This document shows, one piece after another, positions 17,769-27,861 of a stretch of DNA of 64,000 nucleotides. The DNA is from Hyphomicrobiaceae bacterium. Lineage in GTDB: Bacteria; Pseudomonadota; Alphaproteobacteria; Rhizobiales; Devosiaceae. Both the position numbers and the translations under genes were made by a program. Position 1 is the stretch's first letter. The number at the start of each line of letters is the position of its first letter. Location of the stretch: positions 183,440-247,439 of the forward strand of contig JACKJG010000005.1 of the NCBI GenBank assembly GCA_020638065.1, written 5' to 3'. A model generated the notes under the pieces. That model made no database searches. It had not been told where the DNA came from and was given only the letters and a program-made list of their open reading frames with translations.

Positions 17769-18707
17769 ATGCTTTCTGTGTTCGCCAGCCTGTTGCCTGT
17801 CTTCATTCTGATCGCTGCCGGCTTCGTGCTCAGAAAAGCCGGAATCATTCCTGCGGAACATTGGCGTGGCGTCGAGCTCGTCTGTTTCTATGTCCTGTTC
17901 CCGGCGCTGCTCATCATCGTGCTCGCAGATTCAACGCTGACCTTCGGTGAGACCGCGCCATTCGCCCTGTCACTTCTCGTGCTCGTTGTTTTGATGAGTC
18001 TTGGAGGATGGCTGGCGCGCAAACCACTCAACCGCCTGATCGGAATGGAAGGACCTGCCTACACCACTTTCTTTCAGACCACGACGCGTTGGCACGGTTT
18101 CATCGCCCTTGCCGTGGTCGGAAAGCTCTATGGCGACGAGGGCCTCGCGGTTCTGGCAATCGCATTTGCTGCGATGGTGCCGATTCTCAACGTCGTCAAC
18201 ATCCTGATTCTTGCGACCTACGCTGCCCACAAGCCGGCGCCGATGGGATTGATCGTGCGCACGCTTGTGCGAAATCCACTCATTTGGGGAATTGTGATCG
18301 GACTTATCATCCGCTTTTCCGGCATCGCACTTCCCGACATTGCCAAAACGACACTGGGTCTGGCTGGCGACGGTGCCCTCGGTGTTTCACTTTTGGCCCT
18401 TGGCGCCGGCCTGAGCTGGAAGGCGGCCAAAAGTGCCGGCAAGGAGGTGTTGCTGGCCACTTTCGTCAAGCTCATCATCACGCCCGTCCTGGGCATCGGT
18501 GTCGCACTGATGTTCGGGGTCAGCGGCATGTCACTCGTCATCATAGCCATCAGCGCGGCAGTGCCGACCGCCGTCAACGGCTACGTTCTGGCCCGGACCA
18601 TGGGCGGTGACGCCGAGCTTTACGCCGCGACCACGACCGCGCAGGTTGTCGTGTCTTTTGTCACCATGCCGTTTTTCATCTGGATTGCGATGCAGGTCGC
18701 CGGTTAA
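17769..18707 (+). CDS. AEC family transporter (auxin efflux carrier family)
   Basis: Inner-membrane carrier with about ten helices in two five-helix halves. The N-terminus LSVFASLLPVFILIAAGFVLRKAGIIP and the second-half sequence GAGLSWKAAKSAGKEVLLATFVKLIITPVLG are typical, as is the loop SAAVPTAVNGYVLA. Relatives move organic acids such as malate or malonate, but many are uncharacterised. 312 aa from ATG 17769; an earlier in-frame ATG at 17742 would add nine non-family residues. It follows ruvX on the same strand. Confidence 0.88.
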   Translation: MLSVFASLLPVFILIAAGFVLRKAGIIPAEHWRGVELVCFYVLFPALLIIVLADSTLTFGETAPFALSLLVLVVLMSLGGWLARKPLNRLIGMEGPAYTTFFQTTTRWHGFIALAVVGKLYGDEGLAVLAIAFAAMVPILNVVNILILATYAAHKPAPMGLIVRTLVRNPLIWGIVIGLIIRFSGIALPDIAKTTLGLAGDGALGVSLLALGAGLSWKAAKSAGKEVLLATFVKLIITPVLGIGVALMFGVSGMSLVIIAISAAVPTAVNGYVLARTMGGDAELYAATTTAQVVVSFVTMPFFIWIAMQVAG

Positions 18708-18803
18708 GCACACGAAACGAAGGCCAGCTGAAATGGCGTGGCGGGGCTTGCGCTTTGGCGCGGCCTTGGGTAACCCCGGCGCAATCAGCCGGGACCAAGC
18801 GAC

Positions 18804-19790
18804 ATGGCGATGCCAGATTCGGACGACACCGTACGATCAAGCGCAAGTGCAACGCCTTTTTCCCCGTTCCGCCACCGTCACCTTCTTGGCATTTCCCAAC
18901 TCGATCCCTTCGAGATTGTCGATCTTCTGGATCGTGCCGAAACCATGGTGCCAATCTCGCGCCAGCCAAAAAAGATATTGCCGACCCTTTCCGGCAAAAC
19001 CCAGATCAACCTTTTTTTCGAGAATTCGACCCGCACGCTGGCGTCGTTCGAGATTGCGGGCAAGCGGCTCGGAGCGCTCGTGTCCAACATGTCGGTCAAA
19101 ACCTCGTCCGTCGCCAAGGGCGAGACCCTGATCGACACGGCCGCGACCCTGAATGCCATGCAGCCCGACGTGATCGTCGTTCGTCACGGTTCCTCGGGCG
19201 CGGTCGAGCTGCTCAGCCAAAAAGTCGGTTGTTCGGTCATCAATGCCGGCGACGGATCGCACGAACACCCTACCCAGGCCCTTCTCGACGCGCTCACCAT
19301 CCGCCGCCACAAAGGCCGGCTCAACGGACTGACCGTTGCGATTTGTGGTGACATCGCCAATTCCCGCGTGGCCCGCTCAAATCTGCTCCTCTTGGGCGCC
19401 ATGCAGGCCAGAACGCGCGTCGTCGCGCCGCGGTCCCTTTTGCCTGCCGGAATCGAACAGATTGCAACCGAAGTCCACACCGACATGCGAAAGGGCCTTG
19501 AGGGCGCGGATGTAGTAATGATGTTGCGTCTCCAACGCGAACGCGTCGCCGAAACCATGACCCCGTCGGTGCGCGAATATTTCCGCTTCTTCGGCCTCGA
19601 CGAAGAAAAACTCTCACACGCCAAACCCGACGCGCTCGTCATGCACCCCGGCCCCATGAACCGGGGCGTCGAAATCGACCCCAGCGTTGCCGATGGCCCG
19701 CAATCGGTCATCACCGAACAGGTTGAAATGGGCGTCGCCGTGCGGATGGCGGTTCTGGACGCTTTGGTCGCCAACAAGGCGAACGCATGA
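18804..19790 (+). CDS. pyrB: Aspartate carbamoyltransferase catalytic subunit
   Basis: Condenses carbamoyl phosphate and aspartate, the first committed step of pyrimidine synthesis. The carbamoyl-phosphate loop is FFENSTRTLASFE, followed by RHGSSGAVELLS, DGSHEHPTQALLDALT, the Asp-binding MLRLQRERV and MHPGPMNRGVEI. 328 aa, complete. No pyrI regulatory chain is nearby. The stop overlaps the start of a dihydroorotase-like gene (ATGATGAG at 19787-19794), so the two polypeptides are made together and probably form a class A-like complex. Confidence 0.96.
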   Translation: MAMPDSDDTVRSSASATPFSPFRHRHLLGISQLDPFEIVDLLDRAETMVPISRQPKKILPTLSGKTQINLFFENSTRTLASFEIAGKRLGALVSNMSVKTSSVAKGETLIDTAATLNAMQPDVIVVRHGSSGAVELLSQKVGCSVINAGDGSHEHPTQALLDALTIRRHKGRLNGLTVAICGDIANSRVARSNLLLLGAMQARTRVVAPRSLLPAGIEQIATEVHTDMRKGLEGADVVMMLRLQRERVAETMTPSVREYFRFFGLDEEKLSHAKPDALVMHPGPMNRGVEIDPSVADGPQSVITEQVEMGVAVRMAVLDALVANKANA

Positions 19791-21079
19791 TGAGCGGCAA
19801 ATTGATCGTTCAAAACGCGCGCATCGCCGACCCGGCCTCTGGTCGTGACGCACCCGGCGCACTGCTGGTCGAAAATGGACGCATCGAGGCTATTTCGGAC
19901 AATCCCGCCGAACCCGCCCCCGGAGTCGCGACGATTATCGACGCAAAGGGTATGCTGTTGGCGCCCGGCCTCGTCGACATGCGCGTCTTCATTGGCGAAC
20001 CGGGCTATGAATATCGTGAGACGCTGAAAAGCGCAGGTAACGCCGCCGCAGCAGGCGGGGTCACCACCTTTGTCGGCATGCCGGACACGGACCCGGTTCT
20101 CGACGACCACGCGCTGGTTGAATTCATCGCCCGGCGCGCCAAGACCGAATCCAATGTCAACGTCCTGCCTGCTGCGGCCCTTACGAAGGGCCTGAAAGGC
20201 GGGGAACTGACCGAATTTGGCCTGCTCAAGGAATCCGGCGCCGTTTGCCTGACGGATGGAAAGAAATCGATCCAGTCGAGCGCCGTGTTGCGCGCCGCCT
20301 TTACCTACGCGGCCAGCTTCGGCATGCCCGTTGTGCATCACATCGTCGACTATGGCCTGCGCGGTCAGGGTGTGATGAATGAGGGACTTTTTGCCACAAC
20401 GCTAGGCCTCAAGGGCATTCCGCGCGAGGCCGAAACGGTGCCGCTGGCGCGCGACCTGCAATTGGCCGCGCTGACCGGCGTCCAATACCATGCGGCACAA
20501 ATTTCGACCGGCGCATCGGCGGCACTCGTCGCAACGGCCAGGAACGATGTGGCACATATCAGCGCCGGCGCTTCCATCAACAATCTTGCGCTCAATGAGC
20601 TCGATATCGGATCGTATCGGTCCTTCTTCAAATTGTCCCCGCCGCTGCGCGCCGAAGATGACCGGCTGGCATTGGCTGCGGCGCTCAAGAACGGGACGTT
20701 GGACACCATTCACTCCGGCCATGATCCGCAGGATTCCGAAGGCAAGCGGCAGCCGTTCGCCGACGCCAAGAACGGCGCGATCGGCCTTGAAACACTCCTC
20801 GCGGCAGCCTTGAGGCTGGTCCACGACGGATCCGTGCCATTACTGACCGTCCTAAAGGCCATGACGTCGCGTCCCGCCGAAATCCTGGGGCTCGAATGTG
20901 GCCGGATCGAAAAAAGGGCTCCGGCGGACTTCATCCTTGTCGATCTCGACTACCCCTGGACCTACGAGGAAAGCGCCATCCGGTCGCGCTCCAAAAATAC
21001 CCCGTTTGAAGGTGCGCGCTTCACGGGTAAGGTGATGAAAACCTTCGTGGCGGGCCAGCAAGTCTTCAGCCACGACTAA
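19787..21079 (+). CDS. pyrC: Dihydroorotase-like protein, catalytic residues lost
   Basis: 430 aa amidohydrolase-fold protein translated with pyrB. The place of the metal-binding HxH motif reads GLVDMRVFIGEPG, so both histidines are missing. The usual HxST reads AAQISTGAS, and the catalytic Asp region, normally DHAPH, reads HSGHDPQD. This matches the non-catalytic dihydroorotase-like subunits that hold class A aspartate carbamoyltransferases together, such as PyrC'/PyrX in Pseudomonas. An active dihydroorotase must then be encoded elsewhere. Annotation as a working PyrC would be misleading; I keep the symbol only for family. Confidence 0.85.
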   Translation: MMSGKLIVQNARIADPASGRDAPGALLVENGRIEAISDNPAEPAPGVATIIDAKGMLLAPGLVDMRVFIGEPGYEYRETLKSAGNAAAAGGVTTFVGMPDTDPVLDDHALVEFIARRAKTESNVNVLPAAALTKGLKGGELTEFGLLKESGAVCLTDGKKSIQSSAVLRAAFTYAASFGMPVVHHIVDYGLRGQGVMNEGLFATTLGLKGIPREAETVPLARDLQLAALTGVQYHAAQISTGASAALVATARNDVAHISAGASINNLALNELDIGSYRSFFKLSPPLRAEDDRLALAAALKNGTLDTIHSGHDPQDSEGKRQPFADAKNGAIGLETLLAAALRLVHDGSVPLLTVLKAMTSRPAEILGLECGRIEKRAPADFILVDLDYPWTYEESAIRSRSKNTPFEGARFTGKVMKTFVAGQQVFSHD

Positions 21080-21094
21080 CTTCAGGGGCGAACC

Positions 21095-21697
21095 ATGTGG
21101 CTTGAGGTGCTTGTCGCAGCGATTTTCGGCTATCTGCTGGGGTCCATTCCCTTTGGACTTTTGCTTACCCGCATGGCCGGCCAGGGCGATATTCGCAACA
21201 TCGGTTCGGGCAATATCGGGGCGACCAACGTCCTGAGAACTGGCAATCGCGGGCTGGCGCTGGCAACATTGCTGCTCGATTGCGGCAAAGCTGCCGCCGC
21301 CGTACTGATCGTGCGCTATTTCGTGCCCTATCCTCCCCTTGCCTATTCCGTCGCCGGAATGGCGGCTTTTCTCGGGCACATCTATCCAGTCTGGCTCGGC
21401 TTCAAGGGCGGCAAGGGCGTCGCAACCTATATTGGCGCGCTGTTGGGCATCAACTGGATCGTCGCGCTGATCTTTTGCGCCGTGTGGCTCTTCATCGCCA
21501 TCGTGCGGCGGATGTCTTCACTTGCCGCTTTGACCGCCGCCATCACCGCACCGATCTTCGCCTACATCTTTTCCGGTAGCCATCTCGCCTCCGGCACCGC
21601 CCTCATGTCGCTTCTGCTGATCTACAAGCATCGCGAGAATATCGCGCGCATTCTGGCCGGAACCGAACCCAAAATCGGCGGCGGATCGGGCAAATGA
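21095..21697 (+). CDS. plsY: Acyl-phosphate:glycerol-3-phosphate acyltransferase
   Basis: Integral membrane enzyme making lysophosphatidic acid from acyl-phosphate and glycerol 3-phosphate. The three conserved loops are present: LLGSIPFGLLLTR with GSGNIGATNVLRTGNR, GHIYPVWLGFKGGKGVATYIG, and the later IYKHRENIARILAGTEPKIG. 200 aa, complete. It lies 15 bases after the dihydroorotase-like gene and overlaps dprA by four bases (ATGA at 21694-21697), so pyrB through dprA can be one operon. Confidence 0.96.
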   Translation: MWLEVLVAAIFGYLLGSIPFGLLLTRMAGQGDIRNIGSGNIGATNVLRTGNRGLALATLLLDCGKAAAAVLIVRYFVPYPPLAYSVAGMAAFLGHIYPVWLGFKGGKGVATYIGALLGINWIVALIFCAVWLFIAIVRRMSSLAALTAAITAPIFAYIFSGSHLASGTALMSLLLIYKHRENIARILAGTEPKIGGGSGK

Positions 21698-22821
21698 ATG
21701 CCCCCAGAGGCGCGCGGCTCTCCAACGAGCAAAAGCGTTCCTGGCTGAAACTGATCCGGACCCCGAATGTCGGACCCTCGACATTCCGGCAATTGCTAAA
21801 CCGATACGGCTCCGCCGAGGCTGCGCTGGAAGCCCTGCCGGACCTGTTGCTGCGTGGCGGCAAACGCCAGCCGCCGCGAATTCCTTCGGATGCCGATCTT
21901 GATTCAGAGTTGGAGCGCCTGACCAAGGGCGGTGCCCGCCTGGTCGCGCTCGGTGAACCGGACTATCCCCGCCTGCTCCAACACATTCACGCCGCACCAC
22001 CATTGCTGACCATCTGGGGCGACAGCCTTGCCACGCAACCGGCCATCGCCATCGTCGGCGCGCGCAACGCCAGCGCCGCTGGCAAGAAACTGACGGCACA
22101 GATCGCCGCCGAACTCGGCCAGGCTGGATATGTGATCGTTTCGGGCCTCGCCCGCGGCATTGACGCGGCAGCGCACGAATCGTCGTTGGCAACGGGCACG
22201 ATTGCGGTTCTCGCGGGCGGGCTGGATCACGTCTACCCGGAGGAAAACAAGCCGCTTGCGCGCAAGATCGTCGATGGCGGCGGCGCGATCCTCACCGAAA
22301 TGCCGCTTGGGGCTGAGCCGCGGGCACAGGATTTCCCGCGCCGCAACCGGCTCGTGTCCGGCATGGCTGAAGCAGTGATCGTTGTCGAGGCGGCCAAGCG
22401 TTCGGGTTCGCTCATCACAGCCCGGCTTGCCCTCGAACAGAACCGGGAAGTCTTCGCCGTGCCCGGTTCGCCGCTCGACCCGCGCGCCGGCGGCACCAAT
22501 CATCTCATTCAGCAAGGCGCGACGCTGATCACCTCCGCGGAAGATGTTCTGGAGGCCCTGCGCAACGACCCGCACCGCCATGCCCGGCTGCTGGAAACCG
22601 GCAACGAAACCGAGGCAATTGCCTGGCCATCGGTCGATGAAGAACCCAGTTCGACAGATTTCGATCGGGTGCGCGAGGCGCTTAGTCCCACCCCCATGCC
22701 CTTCGACGATCTGGCTTCCTCGGCGGGTGTTCCGCTGCCCGTTCTGCATGCCGTTCTGCTGGAGATGGAACTGGCTGGAGAGATCGAACGTTCGGCAGGA
22801 AATCTTGTCGCGCTGAGCTGA
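21694..22821 (+). CDS. dprA: DNA-processing protein DprA (Smf)
   Basis: Loads RecA on incoming single-stranded DNA during natural transformation; also widespread in species not known to be competent. After an N-terminal SAM-like region (LIRTPNVGPSTFRQLLNRYG), the Rossmann core holds IAIVGARNASAAGKKLT, VSGLARGIDAAAHES and AVLAGGLDHVYPEEN. The central motif DFPRRNRLVSGMAEAVIVVEA and a C-terminal winged-helix (DLASSAGVPLPVLHAVLLEMELAGEIERSAGNLVAL) complete the 375 aa protein. Coupled to plsY. Confidence 0.95.
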   Translation: MNAPRGARLSNEQKRSWLKLIRTPNVGPSTFRQLLNRYGSAEAALEALPDLLLRGGKRQPPRIPSDADLDSELERLTKGGARLVALGEPDYPRLLQHIHAAPPLLTIWGDSLATQPAIAIVGARNASAAGKKLTAQIAAELGQAGYVIVSGLARGIDAAAHESSLATGTIAVLAGGLDHVYPEENKPLARKIVDGGGAILTEMPLGAEPRAQDFPRRNRLVSGMAEAVIVVEAAKRSGSLITARLALEQNREVFAVPGSPLDPRAGGTNHLIQQGATLITSAEDVLEALRNDPHRHARLLETGNETEAIAWPSVDEEPSSTDFDRVREALSPTPMPFDDLASSAGVPLPVLHAVLLEMELAGEIERSAGNLVALS

Positions 22822-22985
22822 AAAGAACAGGTCTCGGCCCGTCAGCCAATTGACACGCCGGTTCGCATTCACCATGTTGCGCCCGCACCGGTTCGGACTG
22901 GAAGACGCGCCAGTCGCGTAGCTTTGCGGCAACTTCCAGACCGGCTTATCACTGAATTCTGTCTTTGTTTCCGGAACCTTAGGGC

Positions 22986-25571
22986 ATGAAGCTCGTTATT
23001 GTCGAAAGTCCTGCCAAGGCTAAAACCATCAACAAGTATCTCGGCAGCGGCTACGAGGTCCTGGCCAGCTTCGGCCATGTCCGCGACCTGCCCGCCAAGG
23101 ATGGTTCGGTGCGTCCGGATGAGGATTTCGCCATGAGCTGGGAGGTCGATACGGCCGCCAAAAAGCGCATGAATGATATTGCTGCTGCCGCGAAAAATGC
23201 GGACGAACTCATTCTCGCCACCGACCCGGACCGCGAAGGCGAGGCCATTTCCTGGCACGTTCTGGAACTGCTCAAACAGAAAAAGGTGATCAAGGATCAA
23301 CCGGTCCGCCGCGTCGTTTTCAACGCCATCACCAAGTCTGCCATCACCGAAGCGATGCAGCATCCGCGCGAAATCGACGAGCCGCTGGTCGATGCCTATC
23401 TGGCACGCCGCGCGCTTGACTATCTTGTCGGGTTCAATCTCTCGCCCGTGCTCTGGCGCAAGCTGCCGGGCTCGCGCTCTGCGGGTCGCGTGCAATCGGT
23501 CGCACTGCGGCTGGTTTGCGACCGCGAAGCGGAAATCGAGAAGTTCCGCCCCGAGGAATATTGGAGCGTGACCGGCCGCTACGCCCATAACGGCAAGAAT
23601 TTCGACGCGCGTCTCTATTCCGTCGACGGCAACAAGACCGACAAGCTCGACGTCAAGACCGAGGCCGATGCCGCCGGATTGCAGGCCGCCATTCGCGCCG
23701 GCAAATCCATCGTCAAATCCGTCGAGAAAAAGCCGACCAAGCGCAACCCTTACGCGCCGTTCACAACCTCGACCCTGCAGCAGGAGGCATCGAGCCGCCT
23801 CGGTTTCGCCCCAGCCCGCACCATGCAGATCGCCCAGCGACTCTACGAGGGCGTGAATGTTGGTGGCGAAACCGTCGGCATCATTACCTATATGCGAACT
23901 GACGCGGTGCAACTGGCACCCGAGGCCATCGGGCAGACACGCGGGTCGATCGAACGCTATTTCGGCGCGAACTACCTACCGGAGAAGCCACGCATCTATC
24001 AGACCAAGGCCAAAAACGCGCAGGAAGCGCACGAGGCGATCCGCCCCACCGATCTGATGCGCCATCCCGATCAGCTCAGGCACATCGATCCTGACCAGCT
24101 CAGACTCTATACGCTGATCTGGCGCCGCACCCTTGCCAGCCAGATGAAGGCCGCCGAAATCGCCCGCACGACCGTGGACATCGACATTGAAGGCGCGCCG
24201 CGCGACCTGACCCTCCGCGCCGTCGGTTCGGTCATCACCTTCCCCGGGTTTCTCTCGGTCTACGCGCCCACCAAGTCGGACGACGAGGAGGATGACCGCG
24301 AACTGCCGGCGATGAACGAGGGTGACGCGCTGAACCTTGAAAGCGCTGATATCGAACAGCATTTCACCCAGCCGCCGGCCCGCTACACCGAGGCCAGCTT
24401 GATCCGCAAAATGGAAGAACTGGGCATTGGCCGCCCCTCGACCTATGCGGCAACGCTTTCCGTGCTGCAGGACCGCAATTACATGCGACTCGAAAAGAAG
24501 GCACTGCACGCCGAAGATCGGGGCCGCGTCGTCACTGCCTTCCTCGAAAGCTTCTTCACCAGGTATGTCGAATACGACTTCACCGCCGGGCTTGAATCCC
24601 AGCTCGACCAGATTTCGGCGGGCGATATCGGATACAAACAGGTGCTCCGCCAATTCTGGGCGGACTTTTCGCATCATCTCAGCGAAATCAAGGACTTGCG
24701 GGTTTCCGAAGTCCTCGACGCGCTCAACGATCTGTTGGCCGACCACATCTTCCCCGAACGCGCCGACGGCACGGACCGCCGCCAATGCCCCACCTGCGGC
24801 ACCGGCCAGCTGTCGCTGAAACTGGGGCGCTACGGCGCCTTCATCGGCTGCTCTAACTATCCGGAATGCAAGCACACCCAGCAGCTCTCCGATGCTGCGA
24901 CCGGCGAGACAGCCAGCGCCATCGAAGATGGTGTTCTGGGCCAACATCCGGAAACCAGCCTTGATGTGGTGCTCAAATCCGGACGCTTCGGTCCATATGT
25001 GGAAATGGGCGAAGGCAAGGAAGCCAAGCGCGCCAGCCTGCCCAAGGGCTGGGCTGCCGGTGAGATGGACCTCGAAAAGGCCCTGCGTTTGCTGTCTTTG
25101 CCCCGTGAAGTCGGTCCACATCCTGAAGACGGCGCAATGATTTCGGCGGGAATTGGGCGCTATGGTCCGTTCGTCCTGCACAGCGGCACCTACGCCAATC
25201 TGCCCGAAGTCGACGAGGTTTTCACTATCGGCATCAACCGCGCAGTCGACCTGATTGCACAGAAGCGCGCCGGAGGCGGCGGACGCCGGCCGGTCGCAGA
25301 AGTGCTCAAGACCCTCGGCGATCATCCCGATGGCGGCGCCATCACCGTGCGCAACGGCCGCTACGGCCCTTATGTGAACCACGAAAAGGTCAACGCGACC
25401 CTACCCAGAGACCTCAAGCCCGAAGACGTCACGCTCGAGAAGGCACTCGAACTGATCAACGCCAAAGCGGCGACCAAGAAATCGGGACGCGGCGGTGCGA
25501 CGCGCAAGAAAGCCGCAGCCAAAAAGCCGGTAGCCAAAAAACCAACGGCCAAGAAGGCATCGGTCTCCTGA
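22986..25571 (+). CDS. topA: DNA topoisomerase I
   Basis: Type IA topoisomerase that relaxes negative supercoils. The Toprim domain opens MKLVIVESPAKAKTINKYLG and includes DPDREGEAISWH. The active tyrosine lies in GIITYMRTDAVQLAPEA. A C4 zinc finger (CPTCGTGQLSLKLGRYGAFIGCSNYPEC) is followed by three cysteine-free relatives of the same repeat, each with a GRFGPYV-type core, and by a Lys/Ala-rich tail from about residue 825 (KKSGRGGATRKKAAAKKPVAKK). 861 aa. 164 bases separate it from dprA; rnr follows after 13 bases. Confidence 0.97.
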   Translation: MKLVIVESPAKAKTINKYLGSGYEVLASFGHVRDLPAKDGSVRPDEDFAMSWEVDTAAKKRMNDIAAAAKNADELILATDPDREGEAISWHVLELLKQKKVIKDQPVRRVVFNAITKSAITEAMQHPREIDEPLVDAYLARRALDYLVGFNLSPVLWRKLPGSRSAGRVQSVALRLVCDREAEIEKFRPEEYWSVTGRYAHNGKNFDARLYSVDGNKTDKLDVKTEADAAGLQAAIRAGKSIVKSVEKKPTKRNPYAPFTTSTLQQEASSRLGFAPARTMQIAQRLYEGVNVGGETVGIITYMRTDAVQLAPEAIGQTRGSIERYFGANYLPEKPRIYQTKAKNAQEAHEAIRPTDLMRHPDQLRHIDPDQLRLYTLIWRRTLASQMKAAEIARTTVDIDIEGAPRDLTLRAVGSVITFPGFLSVYAPTKSDDEEDDRELPAMNEGDALNLESADIEQHFTQPPARYTEASLIRKMEELGIGRPSTYAATLSVLQDRNYMRLEKKALHAEDRGRVVTAFLESFFTRYVEYDFTAGLESQLDQISAGDIGYKQVLRQFWADFSHHLSEIKDLRVSEVLDALNDLLADHIFPERADGTDRRQCPTCGTGQLSLKLGRYGAFIGCSNYPECKHTQQLSDAATGETASAIEDGVLGQHPETSLDVVLKSGRFGPYVEMGEGKEAKRASLPKGWAAGEMDLEKALRLLSLPREVGPHPEDGAMISAGIGRYGPFVLHSGTYANLPEVDEVFTIGINRAVDLIAQKRAGGGGRRPVAEVLKTLGDHPDGGAITVRNGRYGPYVNHEKVNATLPRDLKPEDVTLEKALELINAKAATKKSGRGGATRKKAAAKKPVAKKPTAKKASVS

Positions 25572-25584
25572 TGGCAGCCAGAGA

Positions 25585-27861
25585 GTGAACGACCCGAAAG
25601 AACGGTCCACGCGCGATCACAATGTCTTCGGCGACGATGGTCTGCCAACCAAGGACGCAATTCTCCAGGCGCTTGAGGACCATACCGACCTCGCCTCCAA
25701 GCGTGATCTGACCCGCTATTTCAATCTCAAGGGCGACGCCAAGGTTGCCTTCAAGCGGCGCCTCAAAGAGCTCGAGGGCGAAGGCCTGATCGCGCGCCGC
25801 CGCAAGCAATTGCGCAAGAGCGCCAGCCTGCCCTCCGTCGCCGTGCTCGATATCGACCCGCAATCCGATCCGGACCACCTTTTGGCGCAACCCGCCCGAT
25901 GGGACGAGCGCGAGGGCAACCCGCCGACGGTGCTGATCCGCACGCGAAAGGGAGACCGCGCTGTTCCGGGTCCGGGCGACCGTGTTCTGGCCCGCATCGA
26001 AAAACAGCCCGGCGCGACGCCCGGCTATCTCGGCCACACGATCAAGGTGCTCGGCCTGCCGCGCAAGGCAACCATCGGCATTGTCCGCCGCGACGTGGAC
26101 GGCGCGCGGCTGATCCCGGTCGACCGCAAACAAAAAGAGATGCGTATCCGGCCCGGCGACCTTGGCAAGGCCGAGGACGGCGATCTCGTCGAGGTCGATG
26201 TGCAGATGCGCGGGCGCCTGATGGTGCCCGAGGCCAAGGTCATCAACGTGCTCGGCAATCCGCGCTCCGAGGGTGCCATCAGCCTGATTGCCCTGCACAA
26301 TCTCGAAATTCCTTATCGATTTCCAGCCGCTGTCGAGCGTGCAGCGAATGCGTTGACTGAGGTTACAGGCAAAGGACGTGAAGACTGGCGCGACATCCCC
26401 TTCGTCACCATAGATCCGGACACTGCCAAGGATCATGACGATGCGGTTTTTGCCGAGTCGGACGAGGATCCGAAAAACGAAGGCGGACACATCGTCTGCG
26501 TCGCGATCGCCGACGTTGCCGCCTACGTCCTGCCGGACACCGAACTCAACGATGAGGCCTTTGAACGCGGCAATTCGGTCTACTTCCCTGACCGGGTAGT
26601 GCCGATGCTGCCCGAGCGTATCTCGAACGATCTCTGCTCGTTACGCGAGGGCGAGAACCGTCCTTCCATGGCTGTCCGCATGGTCTTCGACGCGGGCGGA
26701 CACAAGAAATCCCACTCCTTTCACCGCGTCACCATTCGCTCCGCCGCACGCCTCACCTACGCACAGGCCCAGGCCGCGGTTGACGGCAAGCCTGACGACA
26801 AGACGGGTCCCCTCCTCGACCAGGTCCTCCGGCCCCTGTTCGACGCTTACGCTTCGATGGCCCACGCGCGCGACAAGCGCAGCCCGCTCGCACTCGATCT
26901 GCCCGAGCGCCGCATCATCCTCAACGAACAGGGCATGGTCGAGCGCGTCTATGTGCCAGAACGTCTCGATGCTCATCGGCTGATCGAAGAGATGATGATC
27001 GCGGCCAATGTCTGCGCCGCCGAAACCCTGGAACAGAAACAATCGCCGATCGTCTATCGCGTGCACGATGCCCCCGGCCGCGAAAAGCTGGGCGCTCTGC
27101 GCGATTTCCTCAATAGTCTGGAACTGAGCCTGATCAATTCCGACGCCGTGCGCCCGAGCCATTTCAATCAGGTCCTTCTGAAAGCCGCCGATACGCCGCA
27201 CACCCACCAGGTTTCCGAAATGGTGTTGCGCACCCAGGCCCGCGCCGAGTATGCGACCGAAAATCTGGGGCATTTTGGCCTTAATCTCGACCGCTACGCC
27301 CATTTCACCTCGCCGATCCGGCGTTACGCCGATCTGATGGTCCACAGAGCTCTCATCCGCGCCCTCAAGCTCGGTGATGATGGTCTGACAGATTCCGAGA
27401 TCGGGCGCCTCGATGCGATTTCGGAACACATTTCTTTCACAGAGCGCCGCGCCATGGCCGCCGAACGCGAAACGCAAGACCGGCTGATCGCCCATTTCCT
27501 TGCCGATCAGATCGGCGCGCATTTTGCCGGACGGATCTCCGGCGTCACCAAGTCCGGCCTGTTCGTGCGCCTCAACGACAGCGGCGCGGATGGCTTTGTG
27601 CCCGCGTCCTCGCTCGGACGCGACTATTACCATTTCTCCGAAGGCGAGCAGGCATTGATCGGCGAACGCTCCGGCGAAACCTACCGGTTGGGCGATGCCG
27701 TCGAAGTGCGTCTATTGGAAGCGGCGCCTCTGGCTGGCGCATTGCGCTTCGAAATTGTATCAGAAGGGACTTTCACACCAGCTTCGCGCCGCAACCCGGC
27801 CAGAAGCGGCAAGAGGCACCCCGCCAAGCGCGCAATCAGGCACAAGGGCAAACGGCGATGA
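25585..27861 (+). CDS. rnr: Ribonuclease R
   Basis: Processive 3'-to-5' exoribonuclease that digests structured RNA. Order: winged-helix N-terminus, cold-shock domains, RNB catalytic domain with FVTIDPDTAKDHDDAVFAE (metal-binding Asp cluster), CSLREGENRPSMAVRMVFD and FTSPIRRYADLMVHR, then an S1 domain (GVTKSGLFVRLNDSGADGFVPASSLG) and a basic tail (SRRNPARSGKRHPAKRAIRHKGKRR). 758 aa. The start is the GTG at 25585; the ATG at 25571 is out of frame. The stop overlaps the DUF983 gene by four bases. Confidence 0.95.
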   Translation: MNDPKERSTRDHNVFGDDGLPTKDAILQALEDHTDLASKRDLTRYFNLKGDAKVAFKRRLKELEGEGLIARRRKQLRKSASLPSVAVLDIDPQSDPDHLLAQPARWDEREGNPPTVLIRTRKGDRAVPGPGDRVLARIEKQPGATPGYLGHTIKVLGLPRKATIGIVRRDVDGARLIPVDRKQKEMRIRPGDLGKAEDGDLVEVDVQMRGRLMVPEAKVINVLGNPRSEGAISLIALHNLEIPYRFPAAVERAANALTEVTGKGREDWRDIPFVTIDPDTAKDHDDAVFAESDEDPKNEGGHIVCVAIADVAAYVLPDTELNDEAFERGNSVYFPDRVVPMLPERISNDLCSLREGENRPSMAVRMVFDAGGHKKSHSFHRVTIRSAARLTYAQAQAAVDGKPDDKTGPLLDQVLRPLFDAYASMAHARDKRSPLALDLPERRIILNEQGMVERVYVPERLDAHRLIEEMMIAANVCAAETLEQKQSPIVYRVHDAPGREKLGALRDFLNSLELSLINSDAVRPSHFNQVLLKAADTPHTHQVSEMVLRTQARAEYATENLGHFGLNLDRYAHFTSPIRRYADLMVHRALIRALKLGDDGLTDSEIGRLDAISEHISFTERRAMAAERETQDRLIAHFLADQIGAHFAGRISGVTKSGLFVRLNDSGADGFVPASSLGRDYYHFSEGEQALIGERSGETYRLGDAVEVRLLEAAPLAGALRFEIVSEGTFTPASRRNPARSGKRHPAKRAIRHKGKRR

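Noticed and set aside
23976..25382. 468-codon minus-strand frame inside topA
   Set aside because: topA is certain; the antisense frame has no domain.
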